Shown: in pieces, positions 42,166 through 50,618 of the stretch
How the letters are laid out: each line of letters opens with the position of its first letter
Numbering within the stretch: the stretch's first letter is position 1
NCBI GenBank assembly: GCA_016191875.1
Contig: JACPVG010000005.1
Coordinates: 1-64,000 of the forward strand
Length of the DNA: 64,000 nucleotides
Source of the DNA: Chloroflexota bacterium
GTDB lineage: Bacteria; Chloroflexota; Anaerolineae; Anaerolineales; UBA11579
Reading direction: 5' to 3'
Notes under the pieces: generated by a model
What the model saw: the letters and a program-made list of their open reading frames with translations, nothing else
Told to the model about the DNA's origin: nothing
Database searches by the model: none
Translations under genes and position numbers: made by a program

Positions 42166-43632
42166 CTATGTGCTAAATCCCTTATTGATTTCCTCAATTC
42201 TTTCTTCTAATAACTCCAAGTTTGGCTGGTTCACCCACCAAGCTTTCGTAGCGATTTCGAACAAATAGTTTTGCTGCTTTCGGTCAATCCAATCCACTGC
42301 AGAAAGTACTGAGGCCATTACAGAAAGTTGTAACACTCTATCCATTTGCGGCAGTAATGTGAGTTGGTAACCAATCAGGAATTTCACCACCGAAATCTCT
42401 TTTGCGTCATTTGTGGAAAACCCCTTGAATTTTGGGAAGAACTGGGGTATTAGCGCATCCTTGCTTTGGAGTAACTTAATCTGCACACTTCTTAGGGCTG
42501 AATCAGAAAACGCATCAAGAGGTATTAGGCCCTTTCTTAGGTTCTTATAGACGGTAGCAACCTGCCTTTTGAACATCATTCGGTAACTGGGTCGCAGGGT
42601 TACCATCTGATGTAATGATATAAGAGGAATACTCAAAGCCATTACATTTAGTTGATCTGTATTTGACAACGACAGCCTTGAATTGAAGGATAACTGCACT
42701 CCTCCATCTGAATCCGGAAATACAGTAATCGCAAGAGGTAGCTTCGACTTTATCGAGTTTGGCAAATCCTCGATTTCATTCTTTCTCATCTGATGTTCGA
42801 TAGGATATGCCCGGATTCGTTCAAAGCCGAGCCTATAGTATTTTAGGAATAATAGAAATATTAGTTTGTTGGTCTTGCCCTTAAGCTTATCTATCTCTTC
42901 CGAGCTAAACAATTCCTTAATAAAGATGATGTCAAATCTTGCTGAGATTGGAAGGACAAGCTGCACAATCATGTTCCACGTTTTGGCGCTTGCGGATTCA
43001 AAATCTGCCCCCTGAGAATTTTCCCCAATAGCCAGGCCAATTTTGAAGGCTGTTAAGTTCCTGCCTAATTTGAGATCATTCATCAAATCTTTAGCCAATG
43101 ACACCCAAATTTCACTTCCCGACAGTTCTTCAACATGTATCTTCTCTGAATCGGCTATCTCTCCTAATGCTGTGCAAATGTCTATAAGCCCGCTACGTAC
43201 CTTCATCGAACCTATAGCTGAAGGACTTCGAACATCTCGATGATGATATGCATCCCACTGCTTATCAATAGCTGTTAGTTGGGTCAATAATTCCGAGTCA
43301 TTGATGAACTTTACGTTCTTATAGATTTCTTCGTATTTGGCTTCAATAGCCTTTTCCTCATCCCTTATGGAGGTAAGCAAGTCTTCAAAGAGTCTAGAAA
43401 TCTTGTTGAAGTTGTCGCTTAGTGCAATTTCCTGTGGTGGAGTTACCTTCGCAACTTTGCCAACTTTGTTTGCTAATCTCCCCTCCTCTGGCTGGGTGGT
43501 TGTTTCTAAGTTTTTGGTCTTTGACAAGACTTGTTCATATCCTGGCAGTTCCCGACCACAGTGTTTGCAGACAACGGCGGCTTCCTTAATCTCTTCAGCA
43601 CAATAGGGGCACACTCTAGTTTTAGTTCCCAA
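42166..43632 (-). CDS. Zinc-ribbon protein with large helical domain, unknown
   Basis: The 488-residue protein begins with a double-CxxC zinc ribbon (CPYCAEEI, CKHCGREL), a charged linker, and about 400 residues of mainly helical sequence without recognisable catalytic motifs. There is no signal peptide and no clear membrane span. It is strongly AT-rich and lies between two remnants of the same XRE gene 3' end (41973 and 43818), as if inserted there. It may be a defence or regulatory protein; function unknown. Confidence 0.7.
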   Translation of the reverse strand: MGTKTRVCPYCAEEIKEAAVVCKHCGRELPGYEQVLSKTKNLETTTQPEEGRLANKVGKVAKVTPPQEIALSDNFNKISRLFEDLLTSIRDEEKAIEAKYEEIYKNVKFINDSELLTQLTAIDKQWDAYHHRDVRSPSAIGSMKVRSGLIDICTALGEIADSEKIHVEELSGSEIWVSLAKDLMNDLKLGRNLTAFKIGLAIGENSQGADFESASAKTWNMIVQLVLPISARFDIIFIKELFSSEEIDKLKGKTNKLIFLLFLKYYRLGFERIRAYPIEHQMRKNEIEDLPNSIKSKLPLAITVFPDSDGGVQLSFNSRLSLSNTDQLNVMALSIPLISLHQMVTLRPSYRMMFKRQVATVYKNLRKGLIPLDAFSDSALRSVQIKLLQSKDALIPQFFPKFKGFSTNDAKEISVVKFLIGYQLTLLPQMDRVLQLSVMASVLSAVDWIDRKQQNYLFEIATKAWWVNQPNLELLEERIEEINKGFST

Positions 43633-43817
43633 TTTCCCATCTCCTGCATATAAGAGGAAAGGAAGTCAAGTTTCTGAAGTTCCCTGGCCGGATTTTAGCA
43701 TATGATTAGTTCAATCGTGATGGGCATTCAATCCTTGCAAGATCATCTGATCATTTCGAAAAACGCTGCCCTCAAAATGCCGATCTCGTCCTGCCTCGCC
43801 GTTGTCCCGTTCAATAT

Positions 43818-43883
43818 TTACCGCCCCTTCACCACATCCCAAATCGCCTGCGGGTTTTCCGCCGCCACCTGCAACAGCACGCG
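43818..43883 (-). pseudogene. 3' remnant of an XRE antitoxin gene, second copy
   Basis: The minus strand encodes RVLLQVAAENPQAIWDVVKGR (in outline) and a stop, almost identical to the C terminus of the XRE protein at 44773. The 5' three quarters of the gene are missing. It lies head to head with DUF2442 copy 2. Confidence 0.78.
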
Positions 43884-43901
43884 GTATCATTGCCCCCAAC
43901 T

Positions 43902-44135
43902 ATGGAACATCAACGCCTACTCATTGCCACTGCCGTCAAATTCACCGCCGACGCCATGCAGGTAACCCTGTCCGACGGCCGCGAGATCTCCGTCCCGCTG
44001 GAGTGGTTCCCGCGTTTACGGCAGGCAACCCCCGCCCAGCGGACCAACTGGCGCCTCATCGCCAACGGCATCGGCCTCCATTGGCCCGACCTCGACGAAG
44101 ACATCTCGGTCGAGGGTCTGCTCAGAACCCGCTAA
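43902..44135 (+). CDS. DUF2442 protein, copy 2
   Basis: The 77-residue protein shares VTLSDGREISVPLEWFPRL through GLLRTR with copy 1 (41748-41972), with a different N terminus (MEHQRLLIATAVKF). It follows an XRE remnant in the opposite direction. TATCAT lies about ten bases before the ATG and there is no Shine-Dalgarno. Duplicated member of a small toxin-antitoxin-like unit. Confidence 0.85.
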   Translation: MEHQRLLIATAVKFTADAMQVTLSDGREISVPLEWFPRLRQATPAQRTNWRLIANGIGLHWPDLDEDISVEGLLRTR

Positions 44136-44192
44136 CCCCGCGCCCCACCGCACTCCACAAGTTCTCCGCGCGCCTGATTCCCGGACCGCCTC

Positions 44193-44711
44193 TTAGCCTT
44201 CGCCTTCTTCCTGGTCCGCCGGGATGTAAGGAATCAGCCCCTTTTCAAAGGCAATTACCTGCACCTCGCGTGGCATAGTGCGTATGTCCACGATGTAACC
44301 ATTGACCATCAACATCCAGACCAGCAGGTTGTCATCCACGTTTGAGGCCAGGGTGTAGCGCGGGTCCATCTGGAAAATATCCAGCGCCTCGCGTATCTGG
44401 CGCGCCTTGGGGCTTACGCTCGCCTGGGATACCCCAAAGGCCGCGCATAGCTCCGAAGCCTGCATGTGCGGGGTTTGGGAACTGTCAAACAAGAAGTTCA
44501 CTTGTCCCAGCACGTACAAGACGGCCCCGGCCCAAGACTTGGCCCTTCCTTTCAGGATCAGCCCGGGTTGCTCCTTGGCAATGTCATCCACCAGAGCGTC
44601 AACCAGGTCGGCATATTCCTGGCTGAGGCGTTCGGCAGCGAATTCCCGCGCCAGTCTCTTGACCTCGTCGAATTCCCCCTGCAATTGCTTACGGATTTCT
44701 CTCTTGTTCAT
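44193..44711 (-). CDS. DUF6398-type protein
   Basis: The 172-residue protein contains YADLVDALVDDIAKEQPGLILKGRAKSWAGAVLYVLGQVNFLFD, SQTPHMQASELCAAFGVSQASVSPKARQI and a C-terminal MPREVQVIAFEKGLIPYIP, in outline. This matches my memory of DUF6398 proteins, which carry a helix-turn-helix-like LCAAFGVSQASVSPKA segment. Start at 44711 is chosen; a frame 14 codons longer exists. Role unknown; the location among TA relics suggests a mobile accessory gene. Confidence 0.78.
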   Translation of the reverse strand: MNKREIRKQLQGEFDEVKRLAREFAAERLSQEYADLVDALVDDIAKEQPGLILKGRAKSWAGAVLYVLGQVNFLFDSSQTPHMQASELCAAFGVSQASVSPKARQIREALDIFQMDPRYTLASNVDDNLLVWMLMVNGYIVDIRTMPREVQVIAFEKGLIPYIPADQEEGEG

Positions 44712-44772
44712 ACGCGCTCTCGTTTTGTCCTCTACGCTGCCTTCGCGATCCATCGCTTGCGCGAGCCTGCCT

Positions 44773-45066
44773 TTATCGTCCCTTCACCACATCCCAGATC
44801 GCCTGCGGGTTGTCGGCCGCCACCTGCAACAGCACCCGCGCCGCGCCCTCCGGGGCGCGCCGGCCCTGCTCCCAGTTTTGCAGCGTTTTCACGCTGACCC
44901 CCAGCAACGTGGCAAACTCCGCCTGCGACAAATCAAAGCCCGCCCGGATTTTCTTCACGTCCGGCGTTTCAACCTCAAACACGCGCGCCGCCTTTGCCTT
45001 GCCGCGCAGGATTCTCCCGCCCTCGCGCACACTGGCAACCAGTTCGTCAAACATCTCTTCCTTCAT
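44773..45066 (-). CDS. XRE-family helix-turn-helix regulator (HigA/antitoxin type)
   Basis: The 97-residue protein has an N-terminal flexible arm and a C-terminal HTH (IRAGFDLSQAEFATLLGVSVKTLQNWEQGRRAP), the layout of HigA/MqsA-like antitoxins. GGGGGAG precedes the ATG at 45066. A perfect promoter with a palindrome in its spacer lies immediately upstream, fitting autorepression. No matching toxin gene is next to it. Its 3' end occurs twice more as remnants. Confidence 0.88.
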   Translation of the reverse strand: MKEEMFDELVASVREGGRILRGKAKAARVFEVETPDVKKIRAGFDLSQAEFATLLGVSVKTLQNWEQGRRAPEGAARVLLQVAADNPQAIWDVVKGR

Positions 45067-45078
45067 TTGAACTCCCCC

Positions 45079-45107
45079 ACTATACGCCATTGGCGTACTT
45101 TTGTCAA
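45079..45107 (-). promoter_or_regulatory. Promoter and operator of the XRE gene
   Basis: On the minus strand TTGACA (45102-45107) and TATAGT (45079-45084) are exactly 17 bases apart. The palindrome TACGCC-ATT-GGCGTA (45083-45097) fills the spacer and touches the -10, so a bound repressor would block polymerase. Confidence 0.8.
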
Positions 45108-45138
45108 TCTGTTCTTTGCTTTCCGCCCAACGACAATA

Positions 45139-45245
45139 CCGCCGCCCGGCGCGCCAACTGGCGCCTCATCGCCAACGGCATCGGCCTCCATTGGCCCGAT
45201 CTCGACGAAGACATCTCGGTCGAAGGTCTGCTCAGAACCCGCTAA
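45139..45245 (+). pseudogene. 3' fragment of DUF2442, copy 3
   Basis: Encodes ANWRLIANGIGLHWPDLDED through the shared ending GLLRTR and stop, nearly identical to copy 2. The first half of the gene is missing. It lies head to head with the XRE gene, as in the unit at 43818-44135. Confidence 0.8.
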
Positions 45246-45420
45246 ATTTCTTGTCTCCCAAATCTTTTCTTTGCGCTCTTTGCGTTCTTTGCGTGAGCCG
45301 GTTTTCACGCTGTTCCGGGTTTTCTCCGTGCCTTTGTGCCTCCATGGTGAAATGGTATACCCCGCGCCCTCGCCGCTTCGCGTGAAACTGCCCCTCCTCG
45401 CCCTGCTATAATATCTGTCT
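45246..45420. other. Intergenic, repeated short phrases
   Basis: No gene. TTTGCG occurs several times (CTTTGCGCTCTTTGCGTTCT, 45269-45288). The -10 TATAAT for the C39-like gene lies at 45407-45412, eight bases before its ATG. Confidence 0.5.
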
Positions 45421-46782
45421 ATGCTGCGCCGCGACCAGAACCGCCGCCGCGGGCTGTGGTTCCTCCTCTCCCTGCCCCTGCTGTGCATCGTCCTGTACGG
45501 CCTCTACCGCCTCCCGCCGGTCTATTCGCGCCTCTCCTGGCGCGTGGATGAGGTCGTCACCCGGGTGCGCTATTATTTCAACCCGCCCGACGAAGCCATC
45601 TTCACCCCCGCCCAGCAGCAGCAACTGGGGCTGATCGTCCAGGCCACGCTCAACGCCCTCACCCCCACCGCCCCGGCCGCCGCCTCCGCCACCCCCGAAC
45701 CCGGCGCGCCCACCGCCGTCCCCACCGCCACCCTGCCGCCCCTGCCGCCGCGCGTCGTGCTGGAGGGCGTCACCTACGTGGACCAGCACAACCGCTGGAA
45801 CTACTGCGGCCCGGCCAACCTGACCATGGCGCTCAACTTCTGGGGCTGGCCGGGCGACCGCGATGATGTGGCCGCCGTCGTCAAGCCCGGCGTCAACGAA
45901 CCCGGCATGGACTTCATCACGCGCGGCAAGCCCGACAAGAACGTGATGCCCTACGAGATGGTCGATTTCGTCAACGACCACACCGACTACCGCGCCCTCC
46001 AGCGCTCCGGCGGCGAGCTCGACCTGCTCAAGCGCCTCATCGCCGCCGGCTTCCCGGTCGTCATCGAGAAGGGCTACTACGAAGCCGACTACACCGGCAA
46101 GGTGGCCTGGCTGGGGCACTACCTGTTCGTCACCGGCTACGACGAAGCCGAAGGCTATTTCATCGTGCAGGACGCCTACCTCCAGCCCGGCAAGGACCTG
46201 CACAGCCCCTACGACAAATTCATCGAAGGCTGGCGCTCGTTCAACTACCTGTTCATGGTCGTCTACCAGCCGGAAGACGAAGCCCGCGTGCTCGAACTGC
46301 TCGGCGACTGGGCCGATGAGCAATGGGCCATGCAGCACGCGCTGGATATCGCCAACCGCGAACTGGACCGCCTGACCGGCAACGACCAGTTCTTCGCCTG
46401 GTTCAACAAGGGCACCAGCCACGGCGGCCTCCAGCAGTATGTGGACGCCGCCTTCGCCTACGACTACGCCTTCCTGCTCTACGCCGGGTTGGGCGGCGGC
46501 GACGCCCAGCGGCCCTACCGCATCATGTGGTATCAGACCGGCCCCTACTGGGCCTACTACTACTCCGGCCGCTACCAGGACGTCATTGACCTCGCCAATA
46601 CCACGCTCTACGATACCGTCTCCGAGCCCACGCTCGAAGAGAGTATCTACTGGCGCGGCATGGCGCGCCTGGCCCTGGGCGAGACCGGCAACGCCGTCGC
46701 CGATTTCCAGCAGACCGTCTACCTCAACCCCAACTTCTCGCCCGGCTGGGCCATGCTGGAGCAACTGGGAGTCTCCCCATGA
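45421..46782 (+). CDS. Membrane-anchored C39-like peptidase with C-terminal repeats
   Basis: The 453-residue protein has one N-terminal membrane span (WFLLSLPLLCIVLYGLY), a Pro/Ala/Thr-rich linker, a C39-like papain-fold domain with catalytic Cys in NRWNYCGPANLTMAL and His in LGHYLFVTGYD, then helical repeats ending in a TPR-like unit (YWRGMARLALGETGNAVADFQQTVYLNPN). It probably cleaves peptides outside the membrane. The -10 lies eight bases upstream of the ATG. Its stop overlaps the next gene (ATGA). Confidence 0.86.
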   Translation: MLRRDQNRRRGLWFLLSLPLLCIVLYGLYRLPPVYSRLSWRVDEVVTRVRYYFNPPDEAIFTPAQQQQLGLIVQATLNALTPTAPAAASATPEPGAPTAVPTATLPPLPPRVVLEGVTYVDQHNRWNYCGPANLTMALNFWGWPGDRDDVAAVVKPGVNEPGMDFITRGKPDKNVMPYEMVDFVNDHTDYRALQRSGGELDLLKRLIAAGFPVVIEKGYYEADYTGKVAWLGHYLFVTGYDEAEGYFIVQDAYLQPGKDLHSPYDKFIEGWRSFNYLFMVVYQPEDEARVLELLGDWADEQWAMQHALDIANRELDRLTGNDQFFAWFNKGTSHGGLQQYVDAAFAYDYAFLLYAGLGGGDAQRPYRIMWYQTGPYWAYYYSGRYQDVIDLANTTLYDTVSEPTLEESIYWRGMARLALGETGNAVADFQQTVYLNPNFSPGWAMLEQLGVSP

Positions 46783-48074
46783 GCGCCGTCAAGATACTCC
46801 ACTTCGCCGACGCCCACATCGACATGGCCAATTTCGGCCGCCACGACCCGGCCTCCGGCCTGCCGGTGCGCGTCATCGACTTCCTCAAATCGCTGGATGC
46901 GATCGTGGACGCCGCCATCCAAGAAAAGGTTGATCTGGTCATCTTCGCCGGCGACGCCTACAAAGACCGCAGCCCCCAGCCCACCTTCCAGCGCGAATGG
47001 GGCCGGCGTATCATGCGCCTGGCGAATGCGGATATCCCCACCCTGCTGCTGGTCGGCAACCACGACCTCAGCCCCAGCATCGGCCGCGCCCACGCCCTGG
47101 AGGAGTTCAAGACCCTCGAGGTGCAGAACGTGTTCGTGGCCGACGAGCCGCAGTTCTACCGGGCGGGCGAACTGGGCGGCCTGCCCGTGCAGGTGATGGC
47201 CCTGCCGTGGATCTCGCGCAGCGGCATGATGGCCTTCTTCGACCTCAACGCCAGCGACCCGGCCGCCATCTACGCCGAACTGGAAGGCAAGATTCATGAA
47301 CTGGTCTGGGAGTGGATTGAGCAGGCCGACGACTCGCTGCCGACCATCTTCACCGCCCACGCCTCGGTGCAGGGCGCGGCCTTCGGCGGCGAGCGCACCG
47401 TCATGCTCGGCAGCGACCTGGTGCTCTCCGGCGGGCTGGTGCGCAACCCGGCCTTCGACTATGTCGCCCTCGGCCACATCCACAAGCCCCAGAACCTGGG
47501 CGGCGGGCCTGGCCCCGGCGAGCCGCCCGACACGCCGGGCGCGGCCGGCCAGCCGCCGGTCATCTACCCCGGCTCCATCGAGCGCGTGGATTTCGGCGAG
47601 GCGCAGGACAGGAAATACTACGTCATCGCCGAGGTCGAGAAGGGCGCGGCGCGCGTGCACTGGCGCGAACTGGCCGGCATCCGCCGCTTCTACGACCGCC
47701 GCGTGGCGCTGGAAAGCGATAAGAACGTCACCGACCGCCTGCGGGCCGCCCTGCCCCGCCCCGAAGACATGCACGACGCCATCGTGCGCCTGAGCATTGA
47801 CTACCCGCGCGACTGGGAGGCGCTCATTGATGAAGTCGCCCTGCGCGAACTCGCCCAGCCCGCCTTCGAGTTTCACCTCGTCAAACGCCCGCAGATGGAA
47901 AGCCGCATCCGCCTGCCGGAAGACCAGAGCATCGGCAGCCTGGCCCCCGCCGAACTGCTGGACTTATACTGGAAGTCCGCCCATGTGGAAGGGGAAGACC
48001 GCCGCGCCCTGCTCAAACTGGCCGAAGACATCATCCAATCCGTCAACGGCGGCGGAGACGACGCCACCGGGTAG
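46779..48074 (+). CDS. SbcD/Mre11-like metallophosphoesterase
   Basis: The 431-residue protein has the calcineurin-like signatures FADAHID, VIFAGDAYKD, LLVGNHDLS, IFTAHASVQG and ALGHIHKPQ, in SbcD order, and a C-terminal capping domain. SbcD with the SbcC ATPase trims DNA ends and hairpins. No SbcC gene follows here, so the partner is elsewhere or the protein acts alone. It overlaps the C39-like gene by four bases. Confidence 0.9.
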   Translation: MSAVKILHFADAHIDMANFGRHDPASGLPVRVIDFLKSLDAIVDAAIQEKVDLVIFAGDAYKDRSPQPTFQREWGRRIMRLANADIPTLLLVGNHDLSPSIGRAHALEEFKTLEVQNVFVADEPQFYRAGELGGLPVQVMALPWISRSGMMAFFDLNASDPAAIYAELEGKIHELVWEWIEQADDSLPTIFTAHASVQGAAFGGERTVMLGSDLVLSGGLVRNPAFDYVALGHIHKPQNLGGGPGPGEPPDTPGAAGQPPVIYPGSIERVDFGEAQDRKYYVIAEVEKGAARVHWRELAGIRRFYDRRVALESDKNVTDRLRAALPRPEDMHDAIVRLSIDYPRDWEALIDEVALRELAQPAFEFHLVKRPQMESRIRLPEDQSIGSLAPAELLDLYWKSAHVEGEDRRALLKLAEDIIQSVNGGGDDATG

Positions 48075-48119
48075 CGACGGACTCAAGTCCGCGGCTACCC
48101 GTATCACATCCGCGTCACC

Positions 48120-49919
48120 ATGCCTCGTAGCGTCTCACTTCTGCTCCTCCTGACGCTGGTGCTGGCCGCCTGCGCCCCGGCGGCCGCCGCGCCCACGGCC
48201 ACCCTGTTCCCCCGCCCCACGCGCACGCCCAGCGCCACCGTCCCCTCGCCCACGCCCGGCCCCACGCCCGCCCCCACGGCGGTGCCGCCGCTGGCCGCGC
48301 CGCCCGGCGGCGCGCTCGCCCGGCCCGGCCGCCTCGCCTTCACCTCCGTCGTGGAAGGGCGGCGCGACATCTGGAGCGTGTTCGCCAACGGCGCCGGCCT
48401 GGCGCGGCTGTTCAATGGGGCGGGCAGCGACGAAACCCAGCCCGCCATCGGCCCGGATGGGCAGGTGGTCTACACGGTCGAGCAGGATGGCCAGCCCGGC
48501 GTCTGGGGTCTGGACGCGGACGGCGCGCCGGAACCGCTGGCGGAGTCCGCGTCGCAGCCCGCCCTTTCGCCCGACGGCCTGAGCCTGGTGTTCGCCGGCG
48601 GCGCGGAGGGGGAACGCGACCTCTACCGGCTCGATATCGCCACGGGCGAAATTCGGCCCATCGTGGAAAGCGAAGGCGACGACCGCTCCCCCGCCTTCAC
48701 CCCGGATGGCATGCAGGTCATCTTCGTCTCCGACCGCGACGGCCAGCCCGACCTCTACCGCGTTGACCTGGCGACCGGACAGGTTGAGCGCCTCACCGAC
48801 ACCCCGGCCGCCGAGGAGGACCCGGCGGTCTCACCGGATGGCGGCTGGCTGGCCTACGCCAGCGACGAAAGCGGCGCGCGCCAGCTCTACCGGCTGCGGT
48901 TGTCAGACGCCGCGCCGGAGGCGCTCACCGACGCGCCCGGCGCGTCGTGGTCTCCCGCCTGGTCGCCGGACGGCGCCCGCCTGGCCTTCATCTCCACGCG
49001 CGACGGCGAGCAGGAACTCTACGTGATGGACGCCGGGGGCGGCGAAGCCCGCCGCCTCACCGCCGACCCCTTCCCCGACGCCGACCCGGCCTGGATGCCC
49101 AACGGCTGGCAGATCCTGTTCGCCTCGCGCCGCGAAGGCTCCTGGGGGCTGTACGTGGTCAACGCCGACGGCGACGGGCTGGCCAACCTCACCGGCGGCC
49201 TGCCCAACATGTACGCCGAAGCGCCCGACTGGTCGCCCGACGGGCTGTCCATCGTCTTCGACGGCGAGCGCGGCGGCAACCGCGACATCTATTTGTTCCG
49301 CATCGGCGGCGGCCCGGACGACCTGGTGCGCCTGACTGACAACCCCGGCGACGACTGTTACCCGGTCTTTTCGCCCGACGGGACGAAACTGGCCTACCTT
49401 TCCGAGCGCGACGGCAACAAGGACATCTATGTGCTGGATCTGGAGGATGGCACGGAACAGCGCCTGACCGACGCGCCGCTGGAAGATTACGAGCCGGATT
49501 GGTCGCCGGACGGGACGCAGATCGTGTTTTCCTCCCGGCGCGGCGGCAACAGCGACCTTTACATTATGAACGCCGACGGCTCGGACCAGCATCCCATTGT
49601 CCAGGCCCAGGGTCTGGACTGGCGGCCGCAGTGGTCGCCCACCGGCGAGTGGATCGCCTTTGAATCGTGGCGCGGCGGCAACGCCGACCTGTACATCGTG
49701 CACCCCGATGGCAGCGGCCTCACGCGCCTGACGGACGGCCCGCTCGACGAGGGCCACCCCACCTGGTCGCCGGATGGCGCCTACATCGCCTATCACTCCA
49801 ACAACGATGGCTATTGGGAGTTGTACGTCCTTGCCCTGAGCGACCCGGAACACCCCCTGCTCATCAGGACCATCAGCCTGCGCAACCTGCTGCCGGCCTG
49901 GGAACCCGCCCGGCCGTAG
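48120..49919 (+). CDS. TolB-like beta-propeller lipoprotein
   Basis: The 599-residue protein has a lipoprotein signal (lipobox LAAC), a Pro/Thr-rich linker (PTPGPTPAPTA), and some twelve TolB/PD40-type repeats of the form PxWSPDGxxIxFxSxRxGxxDLYxxxxDG. This length suggests two propellers. It is exported and lipid-anchored; related proteins bind partner proteins or peptidoglycan. It has no Tol-Pal neighbours and is not the Gram-negative TolB itself. Confidence 0.88.
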   Translation: MPRSVSLLLLLTLVLAACAPAAAAPTATLFPRPTRTPSATVPSPTPGPTPAPTAVPPLAAPPGGALARPGRLAFTSVVEGRRDIWSVFANGAGLARLFNGAGSDETQPAIGPDGQVVYTVEQDGQPGVWGLDADGAPEPLAESASQPALSPDGLSLVFAGGAEGERDLYRLDIATGEIRPIVESEGDDRSPAFTPDGMQVIFVSDRDGQPDLYRVDLATGQVERLTDTPAAEEDPAVSPDGGWLAYASDESGARQLYRLRLSDAAPEALTDAPGASWSPAWSPDGARLAFISTRDGEQELYVMDAGGGEARRLTADPFPDADPAWMPNGWQILFASRREGSWGLYVVNADGDGLANLTGGLPNMYAEAPDWSPDGLSIVFDGERGGNRDIYLFRIGGGPDDLVRLTDNPGDDCYPVFSPDGTKLAYLSERDGNKDIYVLDLEDGTEQRLTDAPLEDYEPDWSPDGTQIVFSSRRGGNSDLYIMNADGSDQHPIVQAQGLDWRPQWSPTGEWIAFESWRGGNADLYIVHPDGSGLTRLTDGPLDEGHPTWSPDGAYIAYHSNNDGYWELYVLALSDPEHPLLIRTISLRNLLPAWEPARP

Positions 49920-49957
49920 GGCAGGGAAAACTCTCATCTTTCGCCGCCTCGCGGCTC

Positions 49958-50013
49958 TTGACAACCTGCCCATCCATCATTAAAATCCTCTCATAATTAG
50001 TTGCGCGCGCAAC
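49958..50013 (+). promoter_or_regulatory. Promoter and MarR-type operator of the sugar locus
   Basis: TTGACA (49958-49963) and TAAAAT (49981-49986) have a 17-base spacer. The perfect palindrome GTTGCGCGCGCAAC (50000-50013) covers the expected start of transcription. A half-size TTGCGCAA recurs at 50035-50042. This is the typical arrangement of a self-repressing MarR regulator. Confidence 0.75.
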
Positions 50014-50051
50014 AGTTGATTAAGGGACTATCCTTTGCGCAACGAGACGCC

Positions 50052-50504
50052 ATGCTCACAATGAAAACCCCCGACATCCAGAAACAGTATCGCCTCATTC
50101 ATGACGTTTACGTCTTGATGGACTACGGCGATACTGTTGTCTTAAGCGAGTACAACCTCACCGCTTCGCAGATGTCCGTCTTGCGCCAGCTGGACGTGGA
50201 AGTTGGCTGCCGCCTCACCACGTTGAGCGACCGCGTCTTACGCTCCAAAAGCGCCATCACCCGCATCATCGACAGCCTCGAAGCCAAGGACCTGGTGGCG
50301 CGCGTCGGCGACCCGGAAGACCGGCGCGCCCAGCGCGTGGTGCTCACGGAGAAGGGCGCCCGTTTCCGCGAAGAGGTCAACCACAAACACGTCGATTCGC
50401 TCCACGGCCGCTTCGATATCCTGGCCGCGGAAGAACAGCAGCATCTCACGGCTCTGTTGGATAAACTGCGCCTCGGCCTGGTGGACCGTCTGGGATTGAG
50501 ATAG
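50052..50504 (+). CDS. MarR-family regulator
   Basis: The 150-residue protein has a winged-helix MarR core: LTASQMSVLRQLDVEVGCRLTTLSDRVLRSKSAITRIIDSLEAKDLVAR in outline and DPEDRRAQRVVLTEKG (wing). The ATG at 50052 is preferred, since the TTG at 50001 falls inside the operator. It lies 114 bases before the maltodextrin-type ABC transporter, which it probably controls. MarR control of a sugar operon is less usual than LacI or ROK control. Confidence 0.9.
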   Translation: MLTMKTPDIQKQYRLIHDVYVLMDYGDTVVLSEYNLTASQMSVLRQLDVEVGCRLTTLSDRVLRSKSAITRIIDSLEAKDLVARVGDPEDRRAQRVVLTEKGARFREEVNHKHVDSLHGRFDILAAEEQQHLTALLDKLRLGLVDRLGLR

Positions 50505-50618
50505 CAGGCGCCCCGGTTGCAGCGGCGCACACGCGTGCCCCGCTGCAAGGGCGGGAAGCATCGGCAGCTTCCTGCCCGGCAAACCAACTTCTGCTACCTA
50601 AATCTAGGAGGAAGCAAG

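Noticed and set aside
48120-49919. True TolB of a Tol-Pal system
   Set aside because: It is a lipoprotein with a proline-rich linker and more repeats than TolB, and no tolA, tolQ, tolR or pal gene is near.
50001-50051. N-terminal extension of the MarR gene from a TTG at 50001
   Set aside because: The extra codons coincide with the operator palindrome and have no ribosome site; the ATG at 50052 gives the usual family start.
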